A DNA stretch of 64,000 nucleotides from Ficedula albicollis (GCF_000247815.1 NC_021678.1:10537351-10601350); one strand, 5' to 3'. Shown: positions 14,127-29,300, numbered from the stretch's first letter. A program made the numbers and translations. The notes: generated from the letters alone by a model not told the origin.

Positions 14127-16097
14127 CACAATTGCAGAGATTCTGAACAAGAATTATGGATATACAGAATGCAGTACTGGACTGCAGGTGTGCATACAAT
14201 ACTGAAAACTATGTAATATCCCATTGGCCCACACAATGCTTAAAATATGCTTTTCTCAGTTATATATGTCCTGCTCAGATTACTATTTACTGTATTTATT
14301 CTTCTCCATTATGTCTGAGGAGATGTTGTAGCTCGTGGAAACTTTTCCAGCTGTGATAGTTAACTGTCACATTGACATTGATCACATTTTTAGAAAAGAA
14401 GAAAATTCGGCAATCGTATCTTTGTCAGTATTTGTTGCTGGATAAGTTCTTTCTATATCAATTGCAATTGCAGTATGATGGTTACAATAGCATTTTGAGC
14501 TATGTCTCTATGCCCATTTTGAGATGTATTATCTACCTCAGCTTTTAATACCTACTGTAACTCCTGCTGCAATCGTGTGTGTACTCTGTGAACTCTAGTG
14601 GTTTTACTTCTTAAAGAGAAGCTGCTTTGTATAGAAAAGACTTTATGATGAGCCTAGTGTTGGACAGTGATGCATAGAGACCCACTGCACTAAATTTTCT
14701 GGAAGTTGACAAAGACAACTTTTGGTCCCCACAGATTTGCTGTATTTAAAAAAATATTAAAACCAACAACAAAGTAATAAAGATTATTCCTTTACTCCTG
14801 GATTTTTAATGTAATTTATACTAAGCCAAACCAAACAGCCCACCTATACATGTATACAAGTTTATAATAGAAAAACACAAAGGACATACTGCAAAATCCA
14901 TTTTATAGAGTAAGAAAGAGGTAGAAAGATATCAGCAGCTAAAGTAAAACAAGAAATACACAGCAATAATAGTGACAGGCCTCCAGAAGCCAGAAAGTTA
15001 TCATTCCTACTAGAATGTGTGAATCTTCTTTGGTACTGTAATCAAGTCTCTGTCAATGATATACACTGCTGCAAAATGCCAGCCATGAAGGAAAAGGAAA
15101 AAGTACTTACCTCGTTGTAGCAAGGTTGATTATTCCCTCTTCTGACAGGACTGGTGAGAGCAGTTTTCTTTAATACCAAGGTACCTCAATTACTTTTGCA
15201 GCACAAATACATTCCTCTTCTTTTCTGCTTCTTTGGCTACAGAGAAAAGAAAGGATGGCTGTCCAGGATTATAGAGACCATGACTATGCTTTGCTCCCCA
15301 CAAGAGTTTGGAGTCTATGCCTGTGCAGGTGCAATTTTTCAGTCTTCAACCAAAACACTGCAAACTACTTTCATCAAGTCCTGTAATACTTTAGCTATAA
15401 CATTGTCATGAGTGTTGAAAACACTTGGCCCTGTGCTAAACATGAGAAGTTTGTTCACTCCTACAGACTACTGACACTGCAAATAACACCTAAATTCTAC
15501 TCTAGGAAGTGCACTAAAGGCTCGGCAATAAAAAACCACAGAAATGGAATCTCTGTTCATCTGTATATATCCTTTAAAGTGCCCACTGCAGGTAAGCTAG
15601 GAAGAAAGCAATGTTCTCATGATTTCTACTTTCTCTTTCCTATTTACCATTTAACTTCCACATATAAACAAACTTGTAAAACAAATGCAAAGTTAACTTG
15701 ACCAAGCATTTAAATACCTTTGTCTGCTTTTGCAAAGCCAAAGGTGATTTAAGAGGAATCCCACTTAGGTAAAAAAACCCCAGCTTTGATATCACCATAA
15801 CACATCTGTCTGAGCACATGGGTAAGATTCAGTTTTGAAGCTTTTATAAAATTCCACTACAAAGCAGACACAGAAAAGATAGAACAGAGAGCAAATGTCC
15901 TTTCCAACAGAAAATACTATGTTCATTAATCCATACAAGCAAAAGAATGCAGCATAATTCATCTTATCAATAGGTTATTATGTGAGCATAATGCAAGACT
16001 CTAAGTGCCCTAAAACACTGTAAAATATAAATGAATATAAAGACCAAACTGGGAACTATGTTACATAAGCATTAGCATAATAGTTAGGAAGGGAGTA
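14127..16097. other. Noncoding AT-rich DNA
   Basis: No gene is recognised. Short ORFs at 15,154-15,411 and 15,408-15,701 have ordinary random composition. No repeat family is recognised. Confidence 0.55.
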
Positions 16098-16125
16098 ATT
16101 TATTTATTTATTTATTTATTTATTA
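16098..16125. repeat. (TTTA)n microsatellite
   Basis: Seven uninterrupted units of a TTTA/ATTT tetranucleotide. This is a short pure array, likely length-polymorphic. Confidence 0.95.
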
Positions 16126-19100
16126 TCAAGGACATATGAAACCACTTATATCTATCCTTGATTTTTCAATATGTTTTAATAAGGGCAGAAAGATGAACTG
16201 TGCCAACAGACAGACAAGCATGGGCAAAACTATGACAGGTTGAAAATTTCCAAAGCATTTGCATTTGTCTTTTAACATCTGAATTGTTATTTTCAACACC
16301 AACATTTCCATCCACCCACAGCTGAAAACTAACCAGAAGCTTTCAAAACACTTACTGTAAATATTTCTTTTCAACTGCATAATATGTGAGTGCTCCCATG
16401 GTCCACCTCTGACAAATGTCCTGAATAACACTTGCAATGGCAGAAGTGCAAGAGTAAACAGCATGAGTGACTCATATTGCACAAAACTGTCTGGGAGGAC
16501 ACTTGCCCCACACAGTTCATGTTAAAGTGAAAGAGAATCATTCAAGCCGGATTAAAAAACTGAGAAATTACAGAGACTTCTGAAACAAAGAAGGCAGCCT
16601 GAAAAGAATTACTGAAGCATGAACATTTGTAAGAGAAGGGAGACCTGGAGCTTGACACAGAAGTGGCCAAAACGTGTTGTGATGGCGCTGCAAGTTGGCC
16701 CAGCCTCTGCCAAGGCCACACAGAGCATCTTCCTCATCAGACACAATGAGCAGTCACAGTCCATCCAGGAGAGTGAGACCTTTGGGGTGCAGCAAGCAGG
16801 CACCCAAAACTGCAGGGGCTACACATCACTCAGGGAGGGTGGGGGGCTCCTGGTGGAAGGGGCTCTGAGCTCATCACTGAGGGTAGGATTAGCTACAAAG
16901 GGTGTTTCCAAATTTGTGGGCATTTGTTAACCTTTTGTCACTGTCTGGTTTTGTGGATTATCTGATATTGACTCTTACTATACAGTTCACTGATTAGTAA
17001 TTACGTGTTGTTAAGTCTTCAATAAAGCGGTTTGTTCCTGATTTTGGTTTAGAATACGTGATCTGAGCTCTGTGAAGTATGCTTCCAGGTATCTCAATAT
17101 TTTGTCTTTTTTTTCCCTGACATATCAGTTAGACAAAGTTTACAGATATGAATTCCTACCAGTAAAAAGAAAAAAAAGAAAATAGAAATTCAGGCCAAAG
17201 GTTTTCAGCTGGTGGTAGTGGTATTTTGTGTACATGAACCACACACTTCACAGGACTACTTTGAAACCTAAGAACAAGCAATTCCTAAGTTTCATCTGTA
17301 ACAGACAGTCAAACTTTACACTTTTTTACAATTCTATCAAATTGGCTCAAAACACTTCCAGGGCAAGTTAAATATCAGTAGTGTTAAGGAAACCTCCCAC
17401 TCTGACCACCCAGGAGCCACTCTTGCAGTCCCACTCCCACAGCCTGAGCTGGGACCGAAGCCCCTTTGCAGCTGCACTCCCTTACTCATGCAATCAGACC
17501 AGCTTTCCTGACTCTGGGTCCCACAGCAGAGTCTCAGACATTCAGATCCTTCAAATGGTTTCATCTTGGTGCAATAACTAAATAACAAACCAACAGCTCG
17601 AGTTGGTGCTTCCAAGGAGGGGCCCTGAGAAAGGAACCCCTGAACTTTTATTCCCTCGCTGTGTGTGTGAAAGTCTGGGGTCCTCAGCTCCTGCCGTGTC
17701 CCTGAGTGTCCCTCACCAGGTCCCCAAGCCCTCTGTCATGCAAAGGATCAGCTCACACACTCCTGCCTTGGGCTCCCACCAGCCAGAGCTCAACCTCAGC
17801 TCCCATTGCAGCTGCAGCCTGAGCTGCCTGCACCAAATGTATACCCCAAGTTAGTAACTCTATTTGCAGTGAACAACTCAGAGCATTTAGTGAAGAATAC
17901 TCCAGGTTCTTGAATGGGAACTAGCTCTGGAGGCATGTTATGTAATCTTCCTAGAAAAGTCTATCCCAGGTCAATTTTAGGGATTTCTGTGAACTGATTT
18001 CAGTCTCCCACCACTGAGAGGATGCAGCAATACTTGCTTACCTTCAGCTCAAAAGCAGAGCCCTTTAGCTGTCCTCTTCAACCCAGAACAGCCCATGAGT
18101 CTGCTGGTTCCCTCATTTAATGACTGTAGAGTAATCAGTTCACAGAACTTGTTAAAACTAGTCAAGAGAGAAGAGTAATGGTGATAATTGGCAAAATCCT
18201 AGCTTTTGAAAATATCCAGGGCTCTGATTCATGACTGAGGATAGCTTGCATTGAGGTGGCAATCCTGCACTGCTGCTCCAGCTGACTATAGGGAAAGTGC
18301 AACTATTTTTGTGGCAGCTGCTGAATAACCACAAATTACAGATGTATTACAGAAACCCAGAGGATAGTCTTGGTTTACACCGATACCCTGGGCTCTAAGA
18401 CTGTGATATTTCAACTTTTGCTTGTTATAGGAATACCAAAACAGCTCAGTGCATTCTGCTTCTGACAGAGGGGCAGGAACTCCAACACTGACCTTTTTCT
18501 CTTATGCAACTTTTTACAACTGCTATTGAAATAATGGTTTAAGTGCATGAAAATTTCAAATATTTATAGAGCCACTTATTTTTAATTATTTAATTAATTG
18601 ATTTCAAATTAATAGAATTTATTTCTAGTTTTCTTCAGGTTATTTATTCACCGCTCCCAGATTTGACATATGCTGGCCTTTTTTTTTATGCTACATATCT
18701 AGTATTTCCTGAGTCATATAATTATTTTTATTGCAGCTATATATCACTAATACATACTACTACTAAAGGAGTGTATTTTCAAAGCTGAAAATGATTCCAT
18801 CTATGGCAAGTCGTCAGTTACAGCTGCTTCTCACACTACATCTTTTCATATAATTCTCATGAAATCAAAATGGGATTTACTACTAGAATTTTCCCACACA
18901 TTCAGAAGCTTACTTCTTAATCCTACAATTACAACATGAAATATCACATTTTATTATGGCTTAAGACAGGATAGGGTTAATTATAACAGGTTTGATAAAC
19001 CCTGTGTGTTCTTCATGAATTATGTCTCACACTGACCAAATTTTCACCCAATTGTCAGGGGTGAAGGCTGAGACAATTCACATAGATCTCATCACATAGA

Positions 19101-22100
19101 TGTCTCCCATGTCTACCTTCCTTAAACAAAGCAGAGGGAGGGGCCTGGAAACCAAAATAGTTGTGAGCAATTGTTCAGTCTCAGCTATTAGCACAGTCCT
19201 GTTTATGCTGATCCCATTCTTACAGCAGAGCTTTCAGAAGACAGTGTTTCCAAGATGAATATCAAATTAATAGAACAGGTATTGTGAATCTAACACAGCT
19301 TAGACATGCATGGCAACTGTAGTATAGAATAGATCTATTTAATAGCACCTGCAAATCACCATTCACAAGTGTTTTATTCTCAGAGCTCTGCGAAGCAGCG
19401 CTGTGAGAAGGAAGCCTAATGATTCCCTCAGTCTGGGAGCTCCATTAACAGTGCATCAACAGGCTTAAACAACCTGCACTATTCCCAGTGAAACTCACCC
19501 AAGCCAGCTTGGAAAACAAAGCCTAGAATTATTATTTTTCTGATTCTAGCACATCCTAGTGTGACCTTCAGCACAATTTGCAGTCTTAATTCCGTGAGTT
19601 AAAACTGAGTTTGACCAAGACTGCAGTAGAGAGAGCAAGCACAATATTGTAAGGAACTGAATTTTACAGTACTCACTTCTGGAAACAAAAATGGGGAGTT
19701 CTAAGTAATGGGGAGGGCTGGGGTGGGGTGGTATTTGGGTTTTTTGTTTGTTCGGGTTTTTTTGTGTTTGGGGGTTTTTTTCCAGCAGAGGAAGCCACAG
19801 ACTTTTTAGAGGTTTTTAGCCACACTTTGCAGATCCCACCACTCTGAGTATTTAGTATTCAGGCAGAACATAATTTCAGAACTAAATTACATGATAGCTA
19901 AAAGTAGGCACAGTAAATTTCAAACACCACTGGTCTTAGTTCGAATCCATTCTATGTCTTTCAGTTTATGACATATCCCAGAAGTTTCAGCCACAGGTGC
20001 TGTTTCACCATTCAAATTAAAAGGTGAAAGCAATGCACATTATATATCTGAAAACTCAACCTTTTTTCAAAACCTACTATCTTTACTGAAGAAAATGATG
20101 AATCAGGTGCAAAAATGTACTATGTTAGAATATCATAAAGTAGTGTAAAAAATAAGCTTGAATGAAAAAACTCTTGCATTGGACTAATTATGATTAGCTT
20201 GGCAAAGCAAAATAATCTGCAGTGGAAAATTGGAAGGAAGGAAATTAATATCTCATCACATTCCTTTCCTAAAGATAATATCAAAGCTGCTCAATGAAAA
20301 CAGATTTTGAAAAATATAAAAACAACAGACACAAAGGCAAGTTCATTTGCAATTCAGTATTCAGCTCTTCAGCGGTGTCTCAGAGAAGAAATAGTTGCTA
20401 CTTGATCCCTTCAAATTATCAACTACTGATTCACTCCATGTCTTCACCAGAAAATGGACAATAACTGGTTTAAACCTAATCTGTTAAGACCTGTACTTAT
20501 CCTTACTGGCAGAGAAAGCAAATAGAAATTAAACCTTCCTTCCTTCCCTCCTGTTTTGTATGCAGTAGTTATGGCAGTGGAAAGCAGCATGATGTTAAGG
20601 AGCATCCTAAACCATATAAGGATTGCCACCTGATAATAGCATCATAGTTACTGTAACACACAGATTTTTAAACATATATTAATTTAGTGTCCTGGTGGCC
20701 CCTTCTGCAATTTCTATTTAAATGGGATTTTTGCAAGGTTACTGAAAGTAGTGGAATGTTCCCACAGGTCACAAAGGACAGATATAAGCACAAAAGTGAT
20801 ACTGCTGAGGACTCAGGGTGGTATTCATCCCATGACATTGCATTTGGCTGATGATCTATGACTACAGGGATCCTTTGCCCCCACTTATAGCTCATTCCAG
20901 CATTCCTCCTTTCTTCCTACTCTGCAAATGAAGCACTGTGAATTGCTGCTTCATCATCCTGACACCTTGCACCAGCTCACTGCATTGTCTGCCACAGCTA
21001 CCCAAATTTGAAATATACTTCTGCTGCCTTGGGGCTCTATCAATACACATCAAGGTAAAAGGAAAGGAAGGAATAAGATTTTTTTACACATTGGTAATAC
21101 ATTGATTCTGTGAACATAAATTCCATTTGTAAAACCCCTGTATTCATTTCTACATTTTTTCCAAAGTATTACCACCAAAAGGATTGCCAAGCACCACAGA
21201 CTTTTTCAATTATGGTCTGCAAATGAAAATCACACCTCCCTGAGAATTTCCACTGTACATCAGTCTCATTGCAGCTACAAGTATTCTGACAAAAAAATTA
21301 TTTTAATGGCTTTCCTCTTCTACATAAACATTTCCTTCTCACAAATTGTGTTTCTTATATAAATATCTGATTTGAGAAATAATCTGGTGGAGTCTAGGAA
21401 AATAAACAATAAACTTCTTAAATCTTAGTGCAGTACTAAGAAGTGTGACGCTTTGGCTTTTTTCTATGTATCATTTATAGTTAATTTGAAACAAAAGACT
21501 TTTCATACCTACACCTTTGCCACTGAAAACCATACATTGTAAATGCGACAAGCAAGGATTAAATTGATACAAGGAAGCCACTGCTTCCTTATTAGACCAC
21601 ACATACACTGATAGACCTAAACTCTTATCCAACCTCGACTTCTTTACAGAAAACACGATTTAGGATGCCATACACACTGAGACCTGACTGCTGTCATTTT
21701 AGGGGTCCCAACCCAAAGATCAAAGCTCTTCACTCATCCCCAAACTGGATAGAAGCATGTCAGAGGAGAGTAGCCGGTAGCCTGTGACAATGTTTGGCCA
21801 CACTGACCTGAAGGCAGCAGAGCTGCCTGTGCTCAGCGTTGGCTGCTGCTGCTGCAGACACAGAGGAGCTTGGCAGGGCACCTGTGGCAGTGAGCCTCGT
21901 GCCAGCGCCGGAACTTTGAGAAGGGAGCAGAGGCTCCTTCCCCACAAGTAGGCACATGTTGCCACTCTAGGATAAAAAAAAAAAATTGCAAACTTTGAGG
22001 TAATGAATGTCCCTTCCTAAGTGGTGTGATAAATTGGAATCAGTGTTTTCTTTTGCATATTAAATGAATGAAAAGAAAAATACCATTTTTGTTTATGCCA

Positions 22101-24704
22101 CTTGCCACATTCTCTTACCAAACACTTAATTATCACAGCAATGTTTATTTTTCTCCTTCCCAACAAAGAAATCTGATTATTTAAAAGGAAATTAACTGAA
22201 TTACACCCTTTCACTGATGTCTATGCCCTGTTTTTTGATTCAGTTCAGAGTGTGCAATTTTTCCTTTAGGATAAAAAAAGGCAGCTGAAGGATCAGAGTT
22301 AGAAGGACCAGTTAAGTTTGGTATATTCATACATCCACACTTTAGGATACTCTGGGGGAACAAAGATTTATACATTTTGTAAAATGAAATGTTATGTCAA
22401 CATGCTCAATCCCATATCATCCTGGGGAAGTCTGTCTCTTTGACCTGGCTGGAAAATTACTACCAACGTGGGAAGTTCTTTTATGGCCCCAGTGGACCTC
22501 AAAAATACATCTGAAATCAAACAGGTACCATGGGTTTGACTGGAAGTTTGTTCACTGTTCAAGGCTTGCAACACATGAATTTACAAACAGATATCACTCT
22601 AGAACCTGATGACAACCTCTTCATTATACATGCTCCTTTGGTGATTTGGCTGCTGTATACTTTCACTAATGTATTCAGAGACACAGCTCATCTGCAAATG
22701 AGATGCCCTTTTCAATTACATTTCTGGGGAAAAAGAGTTGTCTAGAAAACTTTTTGACAGTACTTGGGAAAGAGTGAAAAGAATAAATTCTTTTAAAAGT
22801 TACTGATGTTTTTTCAGGAGGGTTTTTGGGTTATTTTGATTCTTGCTGGCTAATTTAATTTTGGTTTACTAGGTTAATACTATTCCCCCATACTACATTC
22901 CTTCAGTAACAAATGAGTGATTTTGTAATTGACTGCCACAATGCTTATATCTGTATAGGCAAAATTTACTGTGATTAAATCCAAATTAATTATTTCCACC
23001 CAAATACTAGTAAAGTAGAATTTGCTTGGGGAAAAAAATGCTTTACATTCCCTCAGCTGTCTCAAACAGAAAACTCATAACCTCTTCCAGAGAAAGGTTT
23101 TTAAAAAGCAGACTGCAATGCAAAGAATTGAACTAACAGATTTCTTCATGGCTTAATCAGAATTTTGAGTTATGTATGACAGGTTGAATCTGGGTAATTT
23201 GGCGACTCTGGACCATGAGCTGAGGGAGGTTTCAAAGTAAACCTCTGTAACATGCGATCCATGCACGCCAGCTATCACAGTGGGCACCCCTCTCGAAATA
23301 CATAATGGTCAGATGGCAGGGAAAACCATAGGGGCACAGATTCAGCCAGAGGGAAGCATTAGGGACTCCAATTCCTTTTCTCCTGGGGCAGGGATCACAC
23401 CACTCGCTCCCATACTTGTGCCACAACACCCCTCTGCTTCAGTAGTGTGCTAGAGGAGATGGAGAGCAGCCAGGGGTTGCTTTTTCTTCTGCACATATAT
23501 CATGTCTTGCAAAGATACTTCTGGCTTCTAAGGAAAGATTTAGTCTGGATTAATGGCTACCACAATTTCCCAGTGGGCACTTTACCTGTCAGAAACTTCC
23601 ATCAGCAGAATCAAGTGCTTTCCTGCACCATGATCAGGAGGCAGATTAAGGTGTACAGCCTGGGTTCCAGCTGGAAGACAACCACCATGGTGTACTTTAA
23701 AGTATTCCAAAGCAAAACCTTGTGACAGACTGGTTCTGGAGAAGGACTCAAAAGTCTTCCCTTGTAATTTGTGCTTGGTAAGAGACAGTTTTGTCACCAT
23801 CTTTACAAGCATCTGCATAGGTAAGCATAAAGAGTTAATTTTGCAATAAGAGTTCTTACAATGGAGCTTGACATTCTTAAGGCATCTTAGAGAATATAGA
23901 AGCAGGACACCTGCACTTCTAAAGAAATGAATAGTGTAAAAACAATTCTTGCTTTTCACAGATACTGCGCAGTATAACACACAATATTTATTTTTTCATT
24001 TTGCAATGTGGATGTTTATGTTTACAATGGCACTTTTCTCGGGGGAAGTGACAGTTATGACAACTAAGGACAATATCTAGAATGTGCTTCGCAATTATTT
24101 TGCTACGATGGTAAAAAGGAGGAAAAATCAATGAAACCAATTAAAATACATTAACTGCAGTTCCCCATTCCAAATATAGCTTTCCCTCTTTATCCAAGCT
24201 TTCCTCTTAGAATCTACAGTCAAGGCTCCAGTATTTTATCAACCAAAACAAGCAACAGCGGTGCTGTTCATACTACTGACAGGAATAATCCTGTTTGCTA
24301 AAATCTGCTCTCCTTAATCTGTTATTGATGCAGTTGGTAAAAGAGCTTGTTGGAAATTCAATTTGGCTGATTTGAAAACAGGATTCTGAGAGGAAGCATT
24401 TTCAGAGCAAATTGGTTAAATGTGAATACATGAACCAATTACAAACTTTTTTCCTTCCTGTGAAGATTTCTTAGTGTGCAAATGTAACCGGAGGGAGTAG
24501 AAGAAGGTATTTCCCTGAAAGCACAAGGTGGGCTCATAATTGCCACTGATTCCTTATTTGAGAAGAACATTGTTTTTTATGCAAGAAGTGCTCTTTCTAC
24601 TGGGTAGAAGTATTTTTATTCTAACTTCAAACACAAGGAAGAAAAATTTTAAAAAAACCCCACAAAAACCAAAAATTCTGCTGTATGCAGATTAGGAAAC
24701 CATG
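16126..24704. other. Noncoding DNA with GC-richer islets
   Basis: No gene is recognised. Three GC-richer islets stand out from the AT-rich background: about 16,640-16,880, 17,390-17,830 and 21,790-21,930. The last contains a short GCTGCTGCTGCTGC run. Each is open in more than one frame and on both strands, which is expected where stop codons are rare, so I do not call them exons. An H-bond-poor, T-rich tract follows the G-rich block at 19.7 kb. The 23.2-23.7 kb region has weakly coding-like ORFs on both strands, without an identifiable family. Confidence 0.5.
19710..19728 (+). other. Putative G-quadruplex motif
   Basis: G-runs of 4, 3, 4 and 4 bases with loops of 1, 2 and 1 bases fit the canonical quadruplex rule with very short loops, which is the most stable class by established biophysics. 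It is followed by a T-rich strand with further GGG runs to about 19,781. No gene or promoter is recognised nearby. Confidence 0.75.
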
Positions 24705-26351
24705 TTCTGTAAACACAGATAATACAGTTCAACAAAATCAGGTCTTAAGGTCATAAAAAGTCATGTTTGTTCTGTATTACATTTTTACTGAAAGGTTTGA
24801 TCTATGGCATTTTCAGAATGACACCTGAAAAAGACATTAGGAATGTAATGCACAGGGAAGCAGTGAAAAGGTTACATACTAACAGCACATAAAAATGCAA
24901 TTTCCCAGCATTTAGCAGATTGATATGCACACATTTTCTAGTCAATGTTTCAGCAAGAGGCATAGTAAATAATCAGGAAACCTTTTGCCCTCTTGAGCCT
25001 TGAGTTAAATTCGGTGATGTCACCACATAAAAGAAGTTCAACACATTTTTTGTGGATCTGAGGGAAAGACATCCATATCACATGAAATGACAGTGTGTGG
25101 CAGCTGTCAAAGAGTGAAATTGATTACAGCACAGGCTAGGACACTCAAAGTGGGAAATATGCTTAAATATACATAGAAGTTGAGTGATACAAAAAAGAGT
25201 GAAGTATGAAGACATGCAAACACAATGCAGAATTTCTGAAGCCCTTTTCAGACAGCATTTTGGATCTTCTAAAGCTCTGGATTCTCTGATGTTTCCAAAA
25301 CCTCAAAACTGAGCCATAAAAAAGGATTAAAAGCTCCTGACATGAACAAGTGGTGGGAGCAAAATACGGAATCTAATGCAGAAATGGGCTAAAAAAAAAG
25401 AGAAGTAGCTTTTTCCATGGATATATAAAGAGAGTGTTACTACCTGCTCTTAGTACACCTGTTTTTCATTCTCTGAAATCCAATTTCTGTATCAAAGAAT
25501 TAAGTCAGAAACAGGACTTTTTCTTCCATATTCTGTAAACACAGATAATACAGTTCAACAAAATCAGGTCTTAAGGTCATAAAAAGTCATGTTTGTTCTG
25601 TATTACATTTTTACTGAAAGGTTTGATCTATGGCATTTTCAGAATGACACCTGAAAAAGACATTAGGAATGTAATGCACAGGGAAGCAGTGAAAAGGTTA
25701 CATACTAACAGCACATAAAAATGCAATTTCCCAGCATTTAGCAGATTGATATGCACACATTTTCTAGTCAATGTTTCAGCAAGAGGCATAGTAAATAATC
25801 AGGAAACCTTTTGCCCTCTTGAGCCTTGAGTTAAATTCGGTGATGTCACCACATAAAAGAAGTTCAACACATTTTTTGTGGATCTGAGGGAAAGACATCC
25901 ATATCACATGAAATGACAGTGTGTGGCAGCTGTCAAAGAGTGAAATTGATTACAGCACAGGCTAGGACACTCAAAGTGGGAAATATGCTTAAATATACAT
26001 AGAAGTTGAGTGATACAAAAAAGAGTGAAGTATGAAGACATGCAAACACAATGCAGAATTTCTGAAGCCCTTTTCAGACAGCATTTTGGATCTTCTAAAG
26101 CTCTGGATTCTCTGATGTTTCCAAAACCTCAAAACTGAGCCATAAAAAAGGATTAAAAGCTCCTGACATGAACAAGTGGTGGGAGCAAAATACGGAATCT
26201 AATGCAGAAATGGGCTAAAAAAAAAGAGAAGTAGCTTTTTCCATGGATATATAAAGAGAGTGTTACTACCTGCTCTTAGTACACCTGTTTTTCATTCTCT
26301 GAAATCCAATTTCTGTATCAAAGAATTAAGTCAGAAACAGGACTTTTTCTT
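24705..26351. repeat. 826-bp head-to-tail duplication
   Basis: Copy 1 is 24,705-25,530 and copy 2 is 25,531-26,351. The offset is a constant 826 bp from end to end, so there are no indels, and I found no substitution on reading through both. The final six bases of copy 1 (TCCATA, starting in the shared CTT) are not repeated after copy 2, where the sequence becomes T/A-rich. The unit contains no recognisable gene or transposon. Apparent identity means either a very recent or polymorphic tandem duplication, or a false duplication in the assembly. Confidence 0.97.
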
Positions 26352-29300
26352 TTAAAATAAAAATATAATTTTACTGAATGAACACTTTACGAATTCTTCA
26401 CAAGTGTTATGTTAGAATTTTATACAGGAATAAAAGAACAAGCTATGAAATTATACAATGACACATGTGAACTTAGTCGTATGGTAAGAACAATGACAAA
26501 AAACAATGACTGACAATGCAATACTATCACCATGAAATACTAATAATGTTAATTCTGTGCTTACTTCTGAAAGATGATAATCCTTTCCTACAGTAAAATC
26601 CTGTTCTCAGTTATTTTGCCCATGACAAAATCCCCTTGCTGGTGATACTCTTTGAAAGCAGGAAGCCACCTGAGACTTCATGGACCTCTCTCATATCCTC
26701 TCCCTTGTCTATGGAGAGATCTTTCTGTCTACTCTGAGCTATGGATGAATATAGTGTTGATAATATGAATGGTCCATGGCTGTAAAAGCAGGCATAATTA
26801 AGTGCACTGTTCCCTCCACTGAGTTTTCTGAAAAATCCTAAAATTCATTCCACCCTGTTTGACTCCTAAGTATTGAGTCAGGACTTCATAAATCTACTAA
26901 ACTCATTGCAGTAATGCTAGTATTGAATTGAAGGCAAATAAAGTCTTAGCTAATCCACTAATACCTCTCTCAACCAACCCTCATGAGACAGACTCAGCCA
27001 GCAAACAATCAAACATTTCCCTAAATGCAGTAAGATTTTATCTAAAGTAGTGTAAATACATCATCGTTACAAATTAAATCTTGGCCTCTTGATCAGCCAT
27101 AAGTAAGTTCAGAAAGATTTGATTCTCCTCCCAGGCCTTCATGTTTAAACTTTAAAAATTAATACAAAAATGAATACTAATATTTTTGTGTTGCTCTGCA
27201 TTTTCCCACAAGTGGGGGATGAGATAACATACCACAACATATTATCTGATTTCTCTAATGTGACAATAATGGTTTCAAGATAGGAAAGGTATTTCCAAGT
27301 AAATTTTGGCACAGAAGAACGCAAGATGATCCACTGGTCTCCCAGCATGTGACACAATCATTTATTTCATCTTTTCAAGTAAAAGCATCTTAAATCATGT
27401 TAGTCCAAGATTTTATCTGTTAAAATAAAATCAGTTTTAGTAATTATAACTAATTTTAATTATCATTTATGAATGAAAGACTGAAGCGTGGGATGAATTC
27501 CTTTGTCTCTCCATGTTTATGCATGTCAAATCCACACTTTGAACATTTCACAGACAACTCATTTCCAAAGTGCTCAGTACTTTAAATCACAGGAAAGCTA
27601 TGCCTGTTACCTTCTTTAGTTCTTTGTCACAGTATATGATTCTTATGTCCTGCTCCTCAATATGCTGATATTGCTAGCAGACAAAGTGCCCAAATATGTT
27701 AGGTTCCTGTTCCACAGTGAGTTAAGTCTGTAAGTTAAAGTTACAGCCACACACAGCGCTTCATTTGGCATGGGCTCAACAGCAGGTGTGTCAGCACTGC
27801 CAAAGCTCAAATCAGACTTGGGTATTTATTCATCTCATGTTAAAAAAGATTCATTTTTATCTCATGGTCAGTTATTCTATATTGCATGAGCCTTTCGTCC
27901 TAATGTTAAGGTACTTGCCTTTTAACACGGGAAAAAAATGTGCCAACTGGAAGTTTAGAAAATTTAATTTAGAATGCTTTGGGAGATCAGAGAATTTCAT
28001 TTAGAATATTGTCAATAGCTTCATCTTCCGAAGCAGGAAGTCCTTCAGTGTGACTCCATATTTCTGGAAAATTCTCAGAAAAGGATTTAATTTATTATGG
28101 GCAAACATTGAAGTTGTATACATACAATTATATAAGTTCATAAATGTACGGGTTTAAATTTACACTATAAACATAAATTAGCACACAAGGTCTCAAATTC
28201 ACTGAGGGCAATACAAACCTCTCTCCCTCACGAGACTGAAATGGATTCTACTCACTCGTGAGAGTCTGATGGAAGGTAGGAACCCACTTATCAACCTCAT
28301 AAATGGAGCAGGTTGTTAGGCAAGCAGCTCAAAGCAATTCAAAGGCTCTAATTGCGTTCTCCCCACCTACACCCAAAGCTCTCATAGCAGCACTCCACGC
28401 TCCCAGGCACTGAGAGCCACCTCTCAGCTCTTACCCACTTCACACACTCCCTCCACAGCAAGTGCCTGCTACCAAGGTGTTCCACTGCCCCAGGACCCGT
28501 GTGGCACAGCCAGCCCTGCCAGGCTCTGCCAGGCAGCAGCTCCATCCACCGCGGGCTCTGCACAAGGGCAGCCACAAACCCCAGCTGAAAGCCTGGTCAC
28601 GAGTGAGACCCTTCACATGCAGGGCACAGCAACAGCAGAAATGAACTACACATGAACTACAAATGAACCAAATTTGGGAGACAGTACACAGAGGACACAA
28701 TTACACGGAGACTAAATCAACTCCCAAGTAAGGATATCTTGCCAAGTAATCTGAAATTAATCCCTCATAGCTTGCTGGAAGTCACTCCACAGCAGCAAAA
28801 ATGATTTGGTTTGGGGTTTTTTCCAGCTGAATTAATTCAGAAACAGTTATTCTCAGGAGGCTGAGGTAGGATAGAAAGTGAGCTTAAAATCTGAATACTC
28901 TGGAAAAAAAAATTTTGAAAACTGAAAAAAAAAAATAAAAGATCAATAATGTTTTTTAAAGATCTATAATATAAAGACAATTAAGTCCTGAATAATTTGA
29001 CAAATCTGAATCTAGGGTTACCCATCCTGGCCTAGAGAAATTAGCATATCTCCAAAGAAACCAGCAGGATCTGGGCCCTAGAAATCTGCTTTATTGTCAG
29101 CCCTGGCGAGAAAAAAATAGTTGCTAAGAACACCTTTCACAAAACAAGTACTGACAGGTTAAAGAAAACATTCAGTTTCTGCAGTTCCTTCCCAACAAAA
29201 GAAGTGCTCACATAAACACCCATGCATTAAAAAGCCAAATAATCAAATCTGTGCCAGTTCTGTACGTTTCTGACATTTCTTGTCTGACAAACATGCACAG

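Noticed and set aside
16833..16862. G-rich block considered as a quadruplex
   Set aside because: The fourth G tract is 12 bases away, outside the usual loop limit.
16619..16930. 103-codon plus-strand ORF in a GC-rich islet
   Set aside because: It is also open on the opposite strand, and low stop-codon density in GC-rich DNA explains it.
23232..23980. ORFs on both strands in a GC-richer stretch, considered as an old retroviral remnant
   Set aside because: I could not identify a retroviral domain, LTR pair or primer-binding site, so no claim is made.
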